The notes under the pieces were generated by a model that was not told the origin of the DNA, searched no databases, and saw only the letters and a program-made list of their open reading frames with translations. From the NCBI GenBank assembly GCA_026261815.1, contig JAMPIT010000484.1, positions 15,784,501 to 15,848,500 of the forward strand: a stretch of 64,000 bases of DNA, read 5' to 3'. Positions 62,598 to 64,000 of this stretch are shown piece after piece; position 1 is the stretch's first letter, and each line of letters starts with the position of its first letter. Position numbers and translations under genes: made by a program. Source of the stretch: Monarcha castaneiventris obscurior. Taxonomy: Eukaryota; Chordata; Aves; Passeriformes; Monarchidae.

Positions 62598-62884
62598 CAA
62601 ATGGCCGAGGAGCTCCAGCCCGCCAAAACTGAGGCGCAGCGCCACAGCCCCGGGTTCCTCCGAAGCCAGCCCAAAACTGCAGCTTGGCTGGGAGGAGATA
62701 CCGCGGTAAATGGGGTAACAAGAGCTGTTTTCCAGAGATTGCTGAAAAACCTTCCGAGTTCCACCAATCCCTTTCTAAACTGAGGGCAAACCCACCAGCC
62801 TTCCCGTGACCTAAGGAGAAACAACCGAATCGGAGGGAAAACGCTCGCTGCAGGAAGGGGAGCATCTCTCCATTCTGTGGAGAG

Positions 62885-63046
62885 AAAAGAAAAACAACCA
62901 ACACACACAACCACAAAACAACCAAAAAACCCCCAACCAAACAGAAAAAAACCAAAAACAAAACAAAAAACAACAGCCAAAAAAACCCCACCATATAAAA
63001 CCCACCAAACCCCCCCCCCCACAAAACCCACCCCAAAGGCCAACAC
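62885..63046. repeat. A/C-rich low-complexity tract with C11
   Basis: The plus strand is almost entirely A and C, in variants of CAAAA, CCAAA and CACA, and includes a C11 run at 63010-63020. It borders the promoter CpG island. Open frames across it are compositional artefacts. Confidence 0.85.
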
Positions 63047-64000
63047 ACCTTCAAATACCAAGATGAAATTTAATTGCAACAGATGGATTTGATAATACAC
63101 TGCATTGAAGCCTTCCAAACAGACAGGACTTTGGAACCGGTATAAGTTAGGACAGTTTCAGACTATTTCTGATCACTGTTTAAGCAGCGATATATAAAAA
63201 GATTGTATCTTTCTATGTTACAGAACGTTCCCTTCAGAAGCACGGCGCTTCCAGCTCAGAGGTCACATTTTTCTTAGCAATGCTAGAGTTGAACTAACAT
63301 TTTTCCTGTCTTAACAGCAACAGCTACAAAGAGCGTGGGGGAGGGAAGTATCTGAGCCCTACTTAATTACAGTTTCTTGGTGACAGACTTCGAACAGCAG
63401 CAGTGTAAACCAGGGTCTTCAGAGAATCTGGGGAACCAACCAAAATTCTTCAACCTCATGCAAAGCAGCCACCTTTCCATCAATTGTCTTCTGCATGAAA
63501 CCTCCTCCTCCGAGCCATTTCACCCACCACTTTATTCCTTCCATGTTCAGAGTAAAGTTTTCCAGGCTGCTTTTTTCCCCCCATTTGGTCATTTTTCCTA
63601 ATAACATTATTTAAGTAATCTGGAAGTGATGTATAGATGTAGGTGAATGTGGCAAAGGAGTATATCCTACGATTAAAAAAAACCCCACAAACCAACAAAG
63701 AAAAAAAATCAGAAAAAAAAAAAAAAGAGGGATTATTATCCTGTTGTAAAGATTGGGAGATGGGGAGAGAGAAGAAACTAAGCTGTGTTGGGTAATTGCA
63801 GAGAGATTTTGAGTTATAGAAGAGTATTATAGCTAGAGGGGGGAAGCATTGCCACTCCCCTCTCCTTTAAGCAGTTTCCCAGTTATCAAATGGAAAAAGC
63901 AACTAAAATATTGTCCTACCTCAGACTCTGGAGTTTCTTCTTGTGGCAATAAGGGTGATAACAGAAATGAGAAGACTTCTAGTATGTTATGGCTTGTGCT
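63047..64000. other. intergenic sequence right of RFT1
   Basis: No coding exon is recognised. A-rich runs lie at about 63,675-63,726. If gene order matches human, PRKCD should lie beyond the right edge on the plus strand. No PRKCD coding start is visible. Confidence 0.6.

Noticed and set aside
62601..64000. PRKCD first exons expected to the right
   Set aside because: No C2-like N-terminal sequence in any frame; the 60-codon plus frame at 62601-62783 has no similarity I recognise.

Overview
This is vertebrate nuclear DNA, most likely from a bird. Three things suggest this. Several LINE remnants have the CR1 3' end (one ends in the tail octamer ATTCTATG). The one protein-coding gene has a spliced 13-exon structure with GT-AG introns of only 94 to about 1,560 bp, far shorter than I recall for mammals. 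Its product reads as a clear orthologue of vertebrate RFT1. I cannot name the species.

Layout. From 1 to about 51.2 kb there is AT-rich DNA with no exon I can support: no CpG island, no tRNA or rRNA, and only short open frames. It holds scattered repeats: a CR1 3' end at 18.96-19.18 kb, an old and badly eroded CR1/L3-type LINE at about 27.54-28.68 kb, a MIR-like SINE fragment near 33.5 kb, a (CA)19 microsatellite at 36.9 kb and a CR1 tail at 45.95 kb. A strand-skewed, pyrimidine-rich block at about 43.9-45.9 kb is unexplained. Several AT-rich, complex stretches look like conserved non-coding or enhancer DNA, but this cannot be proved from one sequence.

From 62,136 down to 52,136 on the minus strand lies a complete RFT1 gene. 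Its 13 coding exons sum to 1,620 nt (539 codons plus stop) and stay in phase at every junction. A probable 3'UTR ends near the AATAAA at 51,265-51,270. The start sits in a CpG island (about 61.78-62.71 kb). Directly upstream is a GC-rich minisatellite with a 29-bp period and 5-bp insertions.

From 62.7 to 64 kb there is A/C-rich low-complexity DNA followed by ordinary intergenic sequence. In human, as I recall, the order is SFMBT1-RFT1-PRKCD. The left flank would then face SFMBT1 and the right flank PRKCD, but no exon of either is visible here.

I found no new multi-gene system. The best leads are the promoter minisatellite, a C-terminal KKGT dilysine motif in RFT1, an in-frame tandem acceptor in intron 1, the eroded ancient LINE, and the skewed block at 44-46 kb.
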